From: Brachionus koreanus
Taxonomy: Eukaryota; Rotifera; Eurotatoria; Ploima; Brachionidae
Assembly: GCA_016987375.1 (NCBI GenBank)
Contig: PJRA01000428.1
Span: forward strand, 762,266-826,265
Reading direction: 5' to 3'
DNA: 64,000 bases
The position numbers and the translations under genes are program-made. Below are positions 34,201 to 43,800 of the stretch, one piece after another (within the stretch, counting starts at the first letter, position 1; the number at the start of each line of letters is the position of its first letter). Under the pieces are notes generated by a model. The model was given only the letters and a program-made list of their open reading frames with translations, was not told where the DNA came from and made no database searches.

Positions 34201-34935
34201 ATGGACGCTAAAGCAAGAAGACTACTGTGGAATGATATTATAAGCTTAATAAAAGAAAATCGACTGGTTATACTAACTAGTCATAGTATGGAAGAGTGCG
34301 AGGCATTGTGCACTAGACTTGTCATTATGGTTAATGGGCAGTTCAAGTGCCTGGGAAGCCCACAACATTTAAAAGCAAAATTTGGCAATGGATTTAAGCT
34401 ATCAATTCGTCTAAATGATTCAAATGATAAGCGAAAATTACAAGAATTTATGAAGAACAAGTTTCCACAATCAAAAATTCAAGAAACACACCGTAACCTC
34501 TATGAGTATGTTCTTCCATTTAACCATACCAAATTATCAGCTATATTCGGCCAGATCGAATCAAATAGAGAGAGTCTAGGCTTAAAAGATTATTCTGTCA
34601 GTCAAACAACACTTGATCAAGTCTTTATAAATTTTGCCAAGCAACAATATGATTCGGATTTTATTGAATTAAATCAAATTGATAACGAAATAGATATTTC
34701 ACTAGAACAAAATAATTCAATGCTAGCCATTAACGACACAGAGAGTAATTTTAATGAAAATTCTCAAGAGCTTGCTCAACTTGACTCGAACAATAACAAA
34801 AATGAAAAGCCAAAGGAATCAGACCAAGAAACAAAAGATGAAAAGGAAGAAGAATTTGAAGAGAGTTTTAATATTTTGCCCAAAACTGATGAAAATATAA
34901 ACAACGGTGACATTGTTCATATTACTAAACTATGA
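22244..34935 (+). CDS. ABCA-subfamily full transporter (ABCA1/4/7-like)
   Basis: Full-length ABC lipid exporter; ABCA1-type proteins move phospholipid and sterol across the plasma membrane. Exons: 22244-22318, 22373-22466, 22525-23404, 24574-28445, 30819-32840, 34055-34145, 34200-34935; 7770 nt, 2589 aa. TM1 follows the cytoplasmic start ([19 protein letters not shown]), then a large first ectodomain with [21 protein letters not shown] and KYKIRMN as in ABCA1, and a TM cluster ([16 protein letters not shown] ...). NBD1: Walker [10 protein letters not shown] (about residue 1111), signature [10 protein letters not shown] (1210), Walker [12 protein letters not shown] (1231). Second ectodomain: [30 protein letters not shown] cluster with [16 protein letters not shown]2: GVNGAGKTT (2217), [10 protein letters not shown] (2316), [12 protein letters not shown] (2336). 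C-terminal [13 protein letters not shown] corresponds to the VFVNFA motif, then an acidic Asn/Glu-rich tail. Ectodomain 1 carries a private Asn/Gln repeat (separate entry). AATAAA at 35015-35020. Confidence 0.93.
23699..23921. mobile_element. piggyBac-type MITE in ABCA intron 3
   Basis: TTAA at both ends (23699-23702, 23918-23921). Termini CACTAGAACGCCCGAGG and, inverted, CACTAGAAAGCCCGGAT. A subterminal palindrome GGGGTTTTTTAGACCCC follows the left end. 223 bp, no coding capacity. It is a relative of, but distinct from, the CACTCAAAAACCGGA family. Confidence 0.8.
24005..24440. repeat. GC-rich palindromic patch in ABCA intron 3
   Basis: In an otherwise AT-rich intron, 24040-24070 (GACCGTGAGGTGGTCGGCGA) and 24270-24440 are GC-rich. 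24273-24285 (AGTGACCGGCCGG) and 24331-24346 (TGGCCGGCCAGTCACT) pair as inverted arms, enclosing a smaller near-palindrome AGCCACCATATGGTCGGCT. A C7 run follows at about 24435-24441. Identity unknown; possibly the end of a transposon with hairpin termini. Confidence 0.55.
25145..25380 (+). repeat. Tandem 31-codon repeat in ABCA ectodomain 1
   Basis: About two and a half units of 31 residues at roughly residues 541-618. Units begin [24 protein letters not shown] and [12 protein letters not shown]; the first two continue SLSQTNGS / ILSQINGS. Each unit has a heptad-like spacing of Leu/Ile and carries candidate N-glycosylation sites (NQS, NGS, NQT). I know of no such repeat in vertebrate ABCA1/4/7. 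Confidence 0.75.
28842..29077. mobile_element. TTAA-type MITE in ABCA intron 4 (first)
   Basis: Starts TTAA CACTCAAAAACCGGAGG and ends, inverted, CACTCAAAAACCGGATGAC; the right flank is CTAA, one base from TTAA. A subterminal palindrome GGGGTCTTTTGAACCCC sits at the left end. 236 bp. Confidence 0.8.
29820..30028. mobile_element. TTAA-type MITE in ABCA intron 4 (second)
   Basis: TTAA at 29820-29823 and 30025-30028. The right end (inverted) is CACTCAAAAACCGGAGGGG with GGGGTTCAAAAGACCCC as subterminal palindrome; the left end is more diverged (CACTCAAAGAGCGGATTAA). It lies in the opposite orientation to the copy at 28842, as judged by which end carries the palindrome. Confidence 0.8.
33177..33197 (-). 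repeat. Inverted copy of part of ABCA exon 5
   Basis: The reverse complement of this stretch contains TACTCTACGGCTGGGCATG, a 19-nt perfect match to exon 5 at about 31800-31818. In the same reading frame it encodes LLYGWACI, as in the exon, with synonymous differences at the edges (CTA for TTA, TGC for TGT, ATA for ATT). See findings. Confidence 0.6.
33190..33640 (-). pseudogene. LINE relic (post-RT region) in ABCA intron 5
   Basis: On the minus strand the segment near 33610-33470 reads ...[11 protein letters not shown]..., [20 protein letters not shown], the conserved stretch after the RT domain of CR1/Jockey-type LINEs (normally YEERLKALxLxTLxxRRxRGD). It has frameshifts and stops and is inserted antisense to ABCA. 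Only a few hundred bases remain. Confidence 0.55.
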
Positions 34936-35149
34936 TTTGTTGATAAATATATTTTTATACATTAAATCTTTTTTTAAGATTAAAAAAATCAAATATCAAT
35001 TAGTATATTTTTATAATAAATATTTTATCCATCCGATTTAAATAGTTTATTTTACTCATTTTATTTTTAAACTAACAAAAATTATTTATTATTCTAGATA
35101 TTAAATCGAACAATTGTGAGCAAGTTAAAAATTATTTATAATTCTAGAT

Positions 35150-36130
35150 TATTTTTTTCTTTCCTTATATTTTTTTGAGCAGCATAGGGTCATTACTTTT
35201 GTTCTGCACTTCGACCTTTTGTCTTCACCACTGCTTATCTTTACGTCATTCCTATTTCGATGAGTTCTTTCGTGATTGTTGATCTCCATTTTAAAGCCCT
35301 TGAGGTGTTCATTTAAGAGCTTTTTTTGTTATTCTAAGTGCATCACAATTTTATTGTTTTAAATGCATTGGCTTAATGGCTCTGAATTTGTTCTTTTATT
35401 TAGGTCAGCATTCGACTATATCTCCGACTAGTGTATTCCCAGAATCTTGTCCATCGATAGTGATCGCGGTATCCAATTTAGTGTTTATGCTCATAACTTT
35501 TGTTTTGGACACATTCATTCCAGTTGGTTTAGCGTTGATCGCTAAACCATGTGTTTTCATATGCATACGCTTTAGAGACATTGAGCATGGTTCCCCACTG
35601 AATTAACGGTCTCGCAAGTTGTCGAAAAGCTACATACTCAGTGGTTGTGATTGAGCGCCTTGTTCCGGCTGAGTGTTCCCTTGTCATTCGTGGGGGCCAA
35701 CTGCGTTCTTCTTGCTCGGAGAGTTGCACCGAATCATTTGCAAAGTTTAAGTCTTAATCTCCATTTTATTGCGTTCGCATTGACAATTGTTTTCTTCATG
35801 ACATAATCAATCAGTATTAGGAATATTGTTGGATAGAGAACCCCTGACTCCTGTTTGAACTTTGAAGCTTTCAGACTGTCCTTTTTCCAGAATCAGGATA
35901 CACTCGAATTTATAAGTTTTATCAAGTTAACTATTTTCTGTGACATGTCATATGATCTTAATATAGCCCATAAGGCTTATCTGTGTAGGCTATCTAAGCT
36001 TTTATGAAGTCAATGAAGTACAGAGCGCTATATCACTCCAGCCTTTGCTCTATAGTTTTCCTAAGTGCAAATATCTTGTCTAATCATCCTCTCCCTCGTC
36101 TAAATCCTGCTTGTTCTTCTGTTATTTTTA
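35150..36130 (-). pseudogene. LINE relic, RT N-terminal and palm region
   Basis: Read on the minus strand from 36130: EEQAGFR-G-, ALRKTIEQRLE, YFIDF, then toward 35450 KVMSINTKLDTAITIDGQDS. EEQAGFRxGR and KxKVMxINxK are conserved in the RT of RTE/Jockey-like LINEs, and the order agrees. Many stops and frameshifts. Base composition is less AT-rich than the surroundings, consistent with a fairly recent insert. Confidence 0.7.
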
Positions 36131-36449
36131 TATCCAAGGTGTTTTTGATTCTTTATTTTTATTTAAATTATTAAGTATGGTAAAAATTATTGAAATTTTG
36201 GATTTTTAAAGAGATAAGATTTTTTCTTAATTTATTCATTCATTTATTTCAAGCTCAATTTTAATTATACTTTTCTTCTCCGTTTCTCATCTTTTCTTAC
36301 TTTTGTTAAATTTAATTTAGAAATTTTATCCGTAAACCTCCTCTGTGGGGAACATGCAGCATTAGGTCAGCATCCCAGTCCTAGCAACTGTGGACTCATC
36401 GATGAACACAGGTTTCAAACCGACTGAATCCAAGGTATTTATTACATAA

Positions 36450-36900
36450 TAGAATTCTCAAAATTTATAACTTCTTGACTGGGGAACTAGAGAGACATGC
36501 ACTATTTCGCTCTATTTGTCTATCTAGCTGACTTTTAAAACTGTTTAATGAATTCGCATTTATTATTACATTCGATAATTCATTCCAGCTCTTGATTACT
36601 CTACATATTGGTCAAGAAATTTTCACGTTGCTTTGCCTTAGTAAGTTGTTACATTTGTTTGTGTTATCAGATAAGACAATTGAATTTGATTACAGAGTTT
36701 TGCCAGGTTATTAAGCTAAGCTAGTTTTTAAATTTAAAAAATTCTTTTAAGTCTCTTCTTTCTCGATTTGCTTTTAGAGACGTTAACCCAAGCATTGCTA
36801 ATCTTTGCTCATATTTTAAGTTCTTAATCTCAGGTACTTGGTTGCAGGTATTTGTTCTTTTTTTCAGTATCTTTATATCTTTGTTAAGATATGGATTCAA
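36450..36900 (-). pseudogene. LINE relic, post-RT C-terminal region
   Basis: On the minus strand: NLKYEQRLAMLGLTSLKANR-ERRDLKEFFKF, then after shifts WNELSNVIINANSLNSFKSQ-LD. This is the ordered C-terminal signature of CR1/Jockey-type LINEs. It has a different composition from the neighbouring relic and probably represents a separate insertion. From here to 37252 the sequence is AT-rich with nothing recognised, and must contain the monooxygenase promoter. Confidence 0.65.
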
Positions 36901-37252
36901 TTTAAATTTTATTAATGAAAAATACGGAATATATTTAAAATTTTTAGAATAATTTAATTTATTGAAATGACATTAGTTGAAAAAATTCATAAATTATGAA
37001 ACTCTTTATCAAGCAAAATTAATTTTTACTTTGCCCTGATAAACTCAATAACCCTGATATTTTTCGTAAATTTCATCAAATATTTTCTATTATTTTTAAA
37101 AACTAACGCATAATATTTAGTTTAGACCTAAATGTTTCTTAGTTCATTTATCTATTTGAACAGCACACCCCATAATTAGTATAATTTCTCAAATTTAATC
37201 TCTCTTTTAGCGTTTAGAAAAATTGAATAAGCAGTTACATTTATAAAAAAAA

Positions 37253-38857
37253 ATGAGTAAGAAAAGAGTGGCAATTATAGGAGCTGGTAGAGCTGGCTTA
37301 GTATCAGCTAAATATGCTCTTGAAAATTCTCTAGAACCAGTTGTTTTTGAGAAAACTTCTCAGCTTGGTGGTCTTTGGTCGCGCAATAATGACATGGCAA
37401 TTTGGGAAGGAATGTATTCTGATATATCGAAATATACTATGATGTTTCATGATCATCCATGGCCAGAAGATAGTCCCATATTTTGTCCTTCTAGGAGTGT
37501 ACATGAATATTTTAAATCTTATGCTACCCGATTTCAACTGATGGATCATATTCGGTTTGAAACAAGAGTTGAATTAGTGAAAAAAGTTGGCGAAAAATGG
37601 CAACTCAAAATAGTTGATATGAAAGATAATTCAAGTAAAATTGAAGAATTTGAATTTTTGATTACAGCTTCAGGTCTGCATTCAAAACCTAGAATACCAG
37701 ACATAGAAAACTCTGTTGACTTTAAAGGGATCTTAATTCATAGCTCAAAATTTCGCTTAAATGATCCTTTATTAAAAGACAAAAAGGTTATTGTGGTAGG
37801 CTGCTCATCAAGCGGTACTGAGATAGCTGCATCGTTGGTTGGTCATGCCAAATCAGTCACTAACATTTTTCCAAGAACTTATTTAGTAATTCCAAGACTA
37901 GTAAAATTTCAGCTTTCACCAGGATCCGATTTTAGAGTTCTTCCTGTGGATATATTTGTCAATAGAAGAGCTATTAGTCATGAACATACAAATCAAACAG
38001 ATGAAGAAAAAAAACAAGGATTAAGGATTTTTTCAAGTTTATTTCCCTATCAGACCAGCGTTGAAAAAAGCCATCCAGATCTGTATGTTGATTTGACTAG
38101 AACTGATCAAGAAATTTTGATATCATGTTCAGATTATTATATTCAGCATGCATCACAAGGAAAAATCAAACCAATTAAGTCAAAAATAAAAAAATTTGAA
38201 TCGAATTCAGCAGTTTTAGAAAACGGAATGATTGAGGAATGTGATGCAGTAATTTTTTGTACCGGATATGACTTAGATCTTGACTATTTAGATGATGATA
38301 TTTTAAAAATTTTAAAGTATGATACAAAAAAATATAAATTTCCAATTATTTTGTATAAATATACATTTCATCCTGAATTAAATAATTTTGCCATGATCGG
38401 TCAAATTGATGGATTGTTTTATACTGGAGTGGAGTTACAAGCTAGCTGGGTATTTAAAGTATTTACTCAGCAAATGAGATTACCAAATAAAGACGAAATG
38501 AAAGAAGAAATTGAAAATCAAAATAAGAGAAGAATTAATGACAATAAATCACAGTTTCCTAATGGCAAACACACATTTTTAATTGACAAAATAGCAGAGG
38601 CAGGCAAAGCATTGCCCGATTTTGAAAAAATTAAAACATCCGATCAACATTTGTTTGATCTTTTGTGGAATTCGGCAATTAATTCAAATCACTTTTTTAT
38701 GAATGATCCAAACTCGATAAAAATAATGGAAAAAATTTACGAAATGACAAACAAGATTTATAGTTTTGGCAAAAATGATGAATTATTGGATATTGGTAAG
38801 ACGGCAGAAAAATTTTCGCTAAATTACCATTTACCAGAAGGACTTTTCACTAAATAA
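37253..38857 (+). CDS. Flavin-containing monooxygenase (FMO family)
   Basis: NADPH- and oxygen-dependent flavoenzyme that oxygenates soft nucleophiles (N, S) in xenobiotics and metabolites. A single exon of 534 aa, the usual length of animal FMOs (about 530-560). FAD-binding GAGRAG at residues 10-15, the FMO fingerprint FxGxxxHxxxF as FKGILIHSSKF (157-167), NADPH loop GCSSSG (183-188), and the late motif FCTGYDLD. The N-terminal MSKKRVAIIGAG starts directly at the first beta strand, which supports this start codon; the preceding AAAA context is typical of the window. There is no obvious C-terminal hydrophobic anchor, so it is likely soluble or only loosely membrane-bound, unlike mammalian FMOs. 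It lacks introns although most other complete genes here have them. Confidence 0.92.
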   Translation: MSKKRVAIIGAGRAGLVSAKYALENSLEPVVFEKTSQLGGLWSRNNDMAIWEGMYSDISKYTMMFHDHPWPEDSPIFCPSRSVHEYFKSYATRFQLMDHIRFETRVELVKKVGEKWQLKIVDMKDNSSKIEEFEFLITASGLHSKPRIPDIENSVDFKGILIHSSKFRLNDPLLKDKKVIVVGCSSSGTEIAASLVGHAKSVTNIFPRTYLVIPRLVKFQLSPGSDFRVLPVDIFVNRRAISHEHTNQTDEEKKQGLRIFSSLFPYQTSVEKSHPDLYVDLTRTDQEILISCSDYYIQHASQGKIKPIKSKIKKFESNSAVLENGMIEECDAVIFCTGYDLDLDYLDDDILKILKYDTKKYKFPIILYKYTFHPELNNFAMIGQIDGLFYTGVELQASWVFKVFTQQMRLPNKDEMKEEIENQNKRRINDNKSQFPNGKHTFLIDKIAEAGKALPDFEKIKTSDQHLFDLLWNSAINSNHFFMNDPNSIKIMEKIYEMTNKIYSFGKNDELLDIGKTAEKFSLNYHLPEGLFTK

Positions 38858-40339
38858 GTCGAATGGGAAAAAAAAAATTTTAAAAATTTAAAATATTAAG
38901 TAATTAATTTATTAAACATTTATATTTTTTTATAGTTATTTTCCATTTAGATAGAAATTTATAATTTATTAAAATTTCAGATTAAAACAATTTTTTAACT
39001 TAAAAATAAAAATTAGTCTTTAAATGAGATCGTTTTAAATTAATTTTTTAATTTAGATGAAAAAGAATATACCATTTTAACTTTAAAAAAAAATTAAAAA
39101 TTTTTCATTTTTATTGACATTCTTCAGAACAAAAATTTTGTTCTATAATGATCTTGTCCTTGAACCCCTTTTGTTACTTCCTTTTTTTGTTTTTTATTCA
39201 ATAAATTTTTATTTTTAATATTTTTTTTTTCATTTCTTAAATCAATAATATAATAAAATTATTTAATTTTTATTACAAAATAATTCATTAAAAAAAATAA
39301 AATTAAATGGAAATAAAAAAACGAGTCAAATAAAAAGGGTCGAAAAATCTAGTTTAGAATTCAAAGTATTTTGATTGTCGTTTCTCATATTTAGTCTAAT
39401 TTAAGATAAAAAAATGATTTTATGTTTTTAAAAATCAGATTTTTTTCTCTTTAAAATAAACTATTAAACATATTTATGAATTTATATTATAAAACAATCA
39501 AAAAAGAGTTGGGTAATAGAATCGATAAAACAGTGCGTAAATACCTTCCTGATAAGAGCCGCCGCATCCTTGAGTTTCTGAACAAACCATACTAACAAGC
39601 AACAAAAAAAAGCAATTTAAAATTGTCTCTCAAAATTTTAAAATTTAATTTTTCTCTTTTTTCATCACTCATGAGGTCTTTTCTTGAAATAAATAAATAA
39701 ATATAAACATGTTAATTAAAAAAACTATAATATAAATAAAATTAAAAGAACGCCAGTCATTAATAAGGAAAGGTGTTCCAGGTTATCTATTTCTGCTAAT
39801 TAATATTTTAACAACTAGGTTTTTATATATTTTTTAATTATTAGATGTTACTAAATTATTAAATAAATATACAAAATTTGGCTAGATAATCTCAAACTTT
39901 TAAACTTCCGTTACTGTAAATTCAAAATTAGATTAAAATGTTCTGAATCGAATCTTTAAAAATAGATTTAAAAATTTTTCAAATATAATTTTTTTATCAA
40001 TTTAAGCTGCATAGACTAATAAATCATAAAATAATAACAGAAAGATTTAAGTTTAATTGATGTTGTTTTTATTATATCTGTAATTTTAAACATACAAAAG
40101 TCATAAGTTTAACTAGAACAAATTGAACTTTCTTAATGGTTAGTTGATCAAAGAACAAAATTTTTGGCAATTATATTGGTTTTGCATGAAGACACAAATT
40201 TAGTCTTTTGTAAATTTTGGTTGTCATGGTTACAAAAATATTCAAAAACTGTTTGAATAAACTTGTAAACTATAATTGAAATTGGATTAAAATTTTCTGT
40301 TTTTTTCCTTTTATTTTATATCTGAGCATTAACCAGGAA
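38858..40339. other. Spacer between FMO and DNAL4
   Basis: AT-rich; contains a decayed MITE at about 39158-39370 and a short less AT-rich patch at 39520-39600 with no recognisable product. Confidence 0.45.
39158..39370. mobile_element. Decayed MITE of the CACTCAAAAACCGGA family
   Basis: The internal left part CCTTGAACCCCTTTTGTTACTTCCTTTTTTTG and TTTTTTATTCAATAAA follow the 28.8-kb copy closely, but the terminal repeat and the first half of the subterminal palindrome are lost. The right end (AAAAAGGGTCGAAAAATCTAG) is barely recognisable. Confidence 0.55.
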
Positions 40340-40770
40340 ATGGATCAGCAAGAAAATGAATCACAGCAGAAAGAAGACACTTCTAAGCGTCACACTTATC
40401 CTCTAATAAGGGTAGACTTTTTAAAAGTTTTAAGCATTACTAAAATTTTGATAAATAAACCTGTAGAATAGTGACATGCATGAAGAAATGAGGACCGAAG
40501 CCATGGAATTGTGTGTAACTGCTTGTGAAAAGTTTTCATCAAATAACGAGGTATTTGTTTTCCAAAATTTCAACATCTTGTTTTCGTAATTGATATTGAA
40601 TTTAGGGTGCAGCTCGAATGATTAAAGAAACATTAGACAAAAAATTCGGACCTGCTTGGCATGTTGTAGTCGGAGAGGGTTTTGGCTTCGAAATAACACA
40701 TGAAGTAAAAAACTTATTATACATGTTTTTCGGCGGAAGTCAGGCAATTCTAATATGGAAATGTGCTTAA
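40340..40770 (+). CDS. DNAL4: Dynein axonemal light chain 4
   Basis: LC8-related light chain of axonemal dynein, a component of motile cilia and flagella. Exons: 40340-40411, 40467-40550, 40606-40770; 321 nt, 106 aa (human DNAL4 is 105). The sequence follows human DNAL4 closely: TYPLIRNSDMHEEMR, AMELCVTACEKFSSNNE, GAARMIKETLDKKFGPAWH, VVVGEGFGFEITHEVKNLLY, FGGSQAILIWKCA. The first 18 residues are variable and hydrophilic. Both introns are about 55 bp and in phase 0. AATAAA at 40801-40806 lies 30 nt past the stop and only 7 nt before the end of the convergent DDX20 coding sequence, so the DNAL4 poly(A) site probably falls inside DDX20. Confidence 0.96.
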
Positions 40771-40812
40771 AAAAAAACATAGATTCATATTTTTTTTTTG
40801 AATAAAATTTTT

Positions 40813-43800
40813 TTAAGAGTTTAAATATTTATTAAAATAATACTGGTAATAATAGCTATAAAAATCATAAAAATTGACAGAATTTGTCGATTGCGGCACG
40901 TTTTCTGTTTTAATTTTTTCTTTATTTACTTCTTCCCATTTGTATAATTCGTTTAGACTGATAGGTTGAGTCATTTCTTCTTCTGAATTCGTTTCAGTGC
41001 TTTGTACAGTCAAATTTTTCATTCTTTCGATTAATTTTAGATACTTAAAATCAAAATTTTTTACTGACATCTTTTTAGAATTATACAATTCGTTCAGATC
41101 ATTTTTAAAATTTAAATCTAATGTTTTCAATAAACTTTGTATTTTTTCTATTGATATTGTATATATTTTTGTCTTTTGCTTGTTTATTTGTTTTCCAATA
41201 TATCTGGTGCCTTTGCTTTTCTCATATTCAAAGAGCGTTAAATCAAGCTCTTCTTTGGAAAGTTGAGCTTTTTCAATAGTGACATCATCTTTTCTAGATT
41301 CTTCACTTTTTTCATTTTTTATAGAAATGATATCATTCAAATTTTCTAAATAAACAGAAACTAAAATTTTAATTAAAATTTTTACAAAAAAAAACCTCTA
41401 TATTGACACATGTTTAAGTTATAGGTATCAATTATTTCATCGAATTTTGCTGACTCTTCACCATCAGTTACAAAACTAATTGCAATTCCTTGACAGCCAA
41501 ATCGACCGGCTCTTCCAATTCGATGTAAATAGGTCTCAGGATCACTTGGAATATCCATACAAACTACTAGATCAACATTTTGGGCATCGACTCCTCGTGC
41601 GGTCTAGAAATTATCATTGTTAACAGAAAATCAAGAGTTATATTTTATAAGATAAAATCAATTTAAAATTTTTGCTTTTAAACTAATTTAATTAACTTAA
41701 AAAATTTATTTTAAAAAAAAATTTTTGTATGAAAAAAAATCTTTTGGATGGTTATTAAAACTGAAAAATATTTTAATAATTTTTCATAGCAATTAATTAT
41801 AAATTAAAACAAATAAAATAATTACATGACTTAAATTATACAAAAGAATGAATAAAAATTTTGTAAAGCAATTTTCAAATTTTTCGCCTTCGGTAAAAAA
41901 TTTAAGAGTTTCAGATTTTGATAACGCTACTTCTCTTGAAGTAGCTACTGAACAAACTGATCCAAAAGTATTAGACGAATTAGTGTCATGTTTAGAAAAA
42001 ACAAATATTAATGAGGATAATTTCGATTCAGATGATGCTCAAATTGCAGATAGTGACGATTTGTTAACTGAAGAGATAAATAAACTTAGTTCAACGACTA
42101 AAGATTTTCATTTAACAAAAACTACAAGAGGTGGGCTGAAATTGTGTAGAAATTGTATAAAAAATCAATAAAATGTTTTATTTACTCAATCAATTGTTTT
42201 TTTTACTATATTAATTTGTGCTATGAAAAAAAGTGCTATGAAACAATTATGCTATGAAAACAATTTGAGATGCTATGAAAAAAAAATGCTATGAAAAGAT
42301 GCAGTCCCAAAAATATTTATTGATATTGTTAATCAGTATAGTTAAAATATTATTATTCTGCAATCTTCAGCTTAAAGCATAATTATACATTCAATTTTAA
42401 GGTTAATCTACAGGCTAGGGCCCATGTCACTAATGACCGATTAACACTTCATTTATTTAATTTAAAAAAAAATAATTACTCCAAATTAAAGAAAAAAAAC
42501 TATATAAAAAAAGTTTTACACTGAAATATTAATTATTATCTTCAAATATTTATTTTATCAGACAAATACTTAACTAATTAAACTATTTAAAAGCTCATTT
42601 TTTGCTTTAAGAAATTAAATAATTTTTTAAATAATTAAAAAAATTTTTAATATTCAAAAAGGCATTATGAATTTTGAAACAACTGATTCAAAGTTTGTAT
42701 CACTAAAATTTAGCCTATAAAGTAGTATATCTATTCAGAAATTATTAGAATTAAAATGTAGATTCAAAGTTTTCAAATCTTCTTTTTATGATCTTGAGTC
42801 TAAAAATGATCATCGATTTATCATTTATATCAAATAAAAAAATATTTAATTTTTTGTTTTTTAATTTTTAAAAAAGATAATCTGGAATCATGTTAAAAAG
42901 TCATTAAACTTGGTTGGTCAGATAAAAAATTTAACGTTCTGAAAGTAATTTAAAGTCGAGTTGATTGACAGATTTCTTTGTGATCAAAAGATCAATGTTA
43001 AAGTTTTCAATTACATTTAAGCATTCAATTTTCTATAATATTAATTAATTCATTTAGATTTTGTTTCAAAATAAGTTATTTAATTTGATCTTTTAGATGA
43101 ACGATTTTTTAGAGGGATCATTAGCTGTCATGAGGAGTATATCCATTTTCGAAACTATGCTAACAATCCATTTCAATCAATTCACCCAGTCGTATTAAAA
43201 GAACGTTTTGAAGGTGATGTTGAGTGTTTAGTGAAAAATATTCTTCTTTGTATATTTTATTTTGCTTCTCAAATTAGGGTATTTATTAACTGTGAATTTG
43301 TACAAAAGAAACACAAGAAACTATCCATAACTCATTTAGATTCAATTCAAGTATTATTCTAATCGATTCAGAGTTTTTTATTTATTCTATAATTAAAATC
43401 ATTCAAGATATTTTTTAACAAAAAAACTTAAAAATTATTATAATTTTTTCAAAGCGCCATGTAAGCATCTATTATTAATTAAATAAAAATTTATCTTTAA
43501 AAATAAAGTTTCATAAAAATAAATCTTTCTTTTTCTATAAAGTTTAATGATGAAAATTCAAATTTTTGTGTCTTTTATTTTTTTAATATTCTGACATCAA
43601 TCTTCCGATTAAATTAAAAATAATTTAACACATGATCAATCAGGTATATATTTATTTTAAATATCTTTAACCAAAGTGATCCAAATATTGTTTGAATTAG
43701 CTTTAATTATCTCATAGTCAAATAGAAAAAAAATATAGTGTATCAATCTATATTAAAAAAATAAAAGTTGAAACTATAATTCGGTCTTGAAGCATTTATA

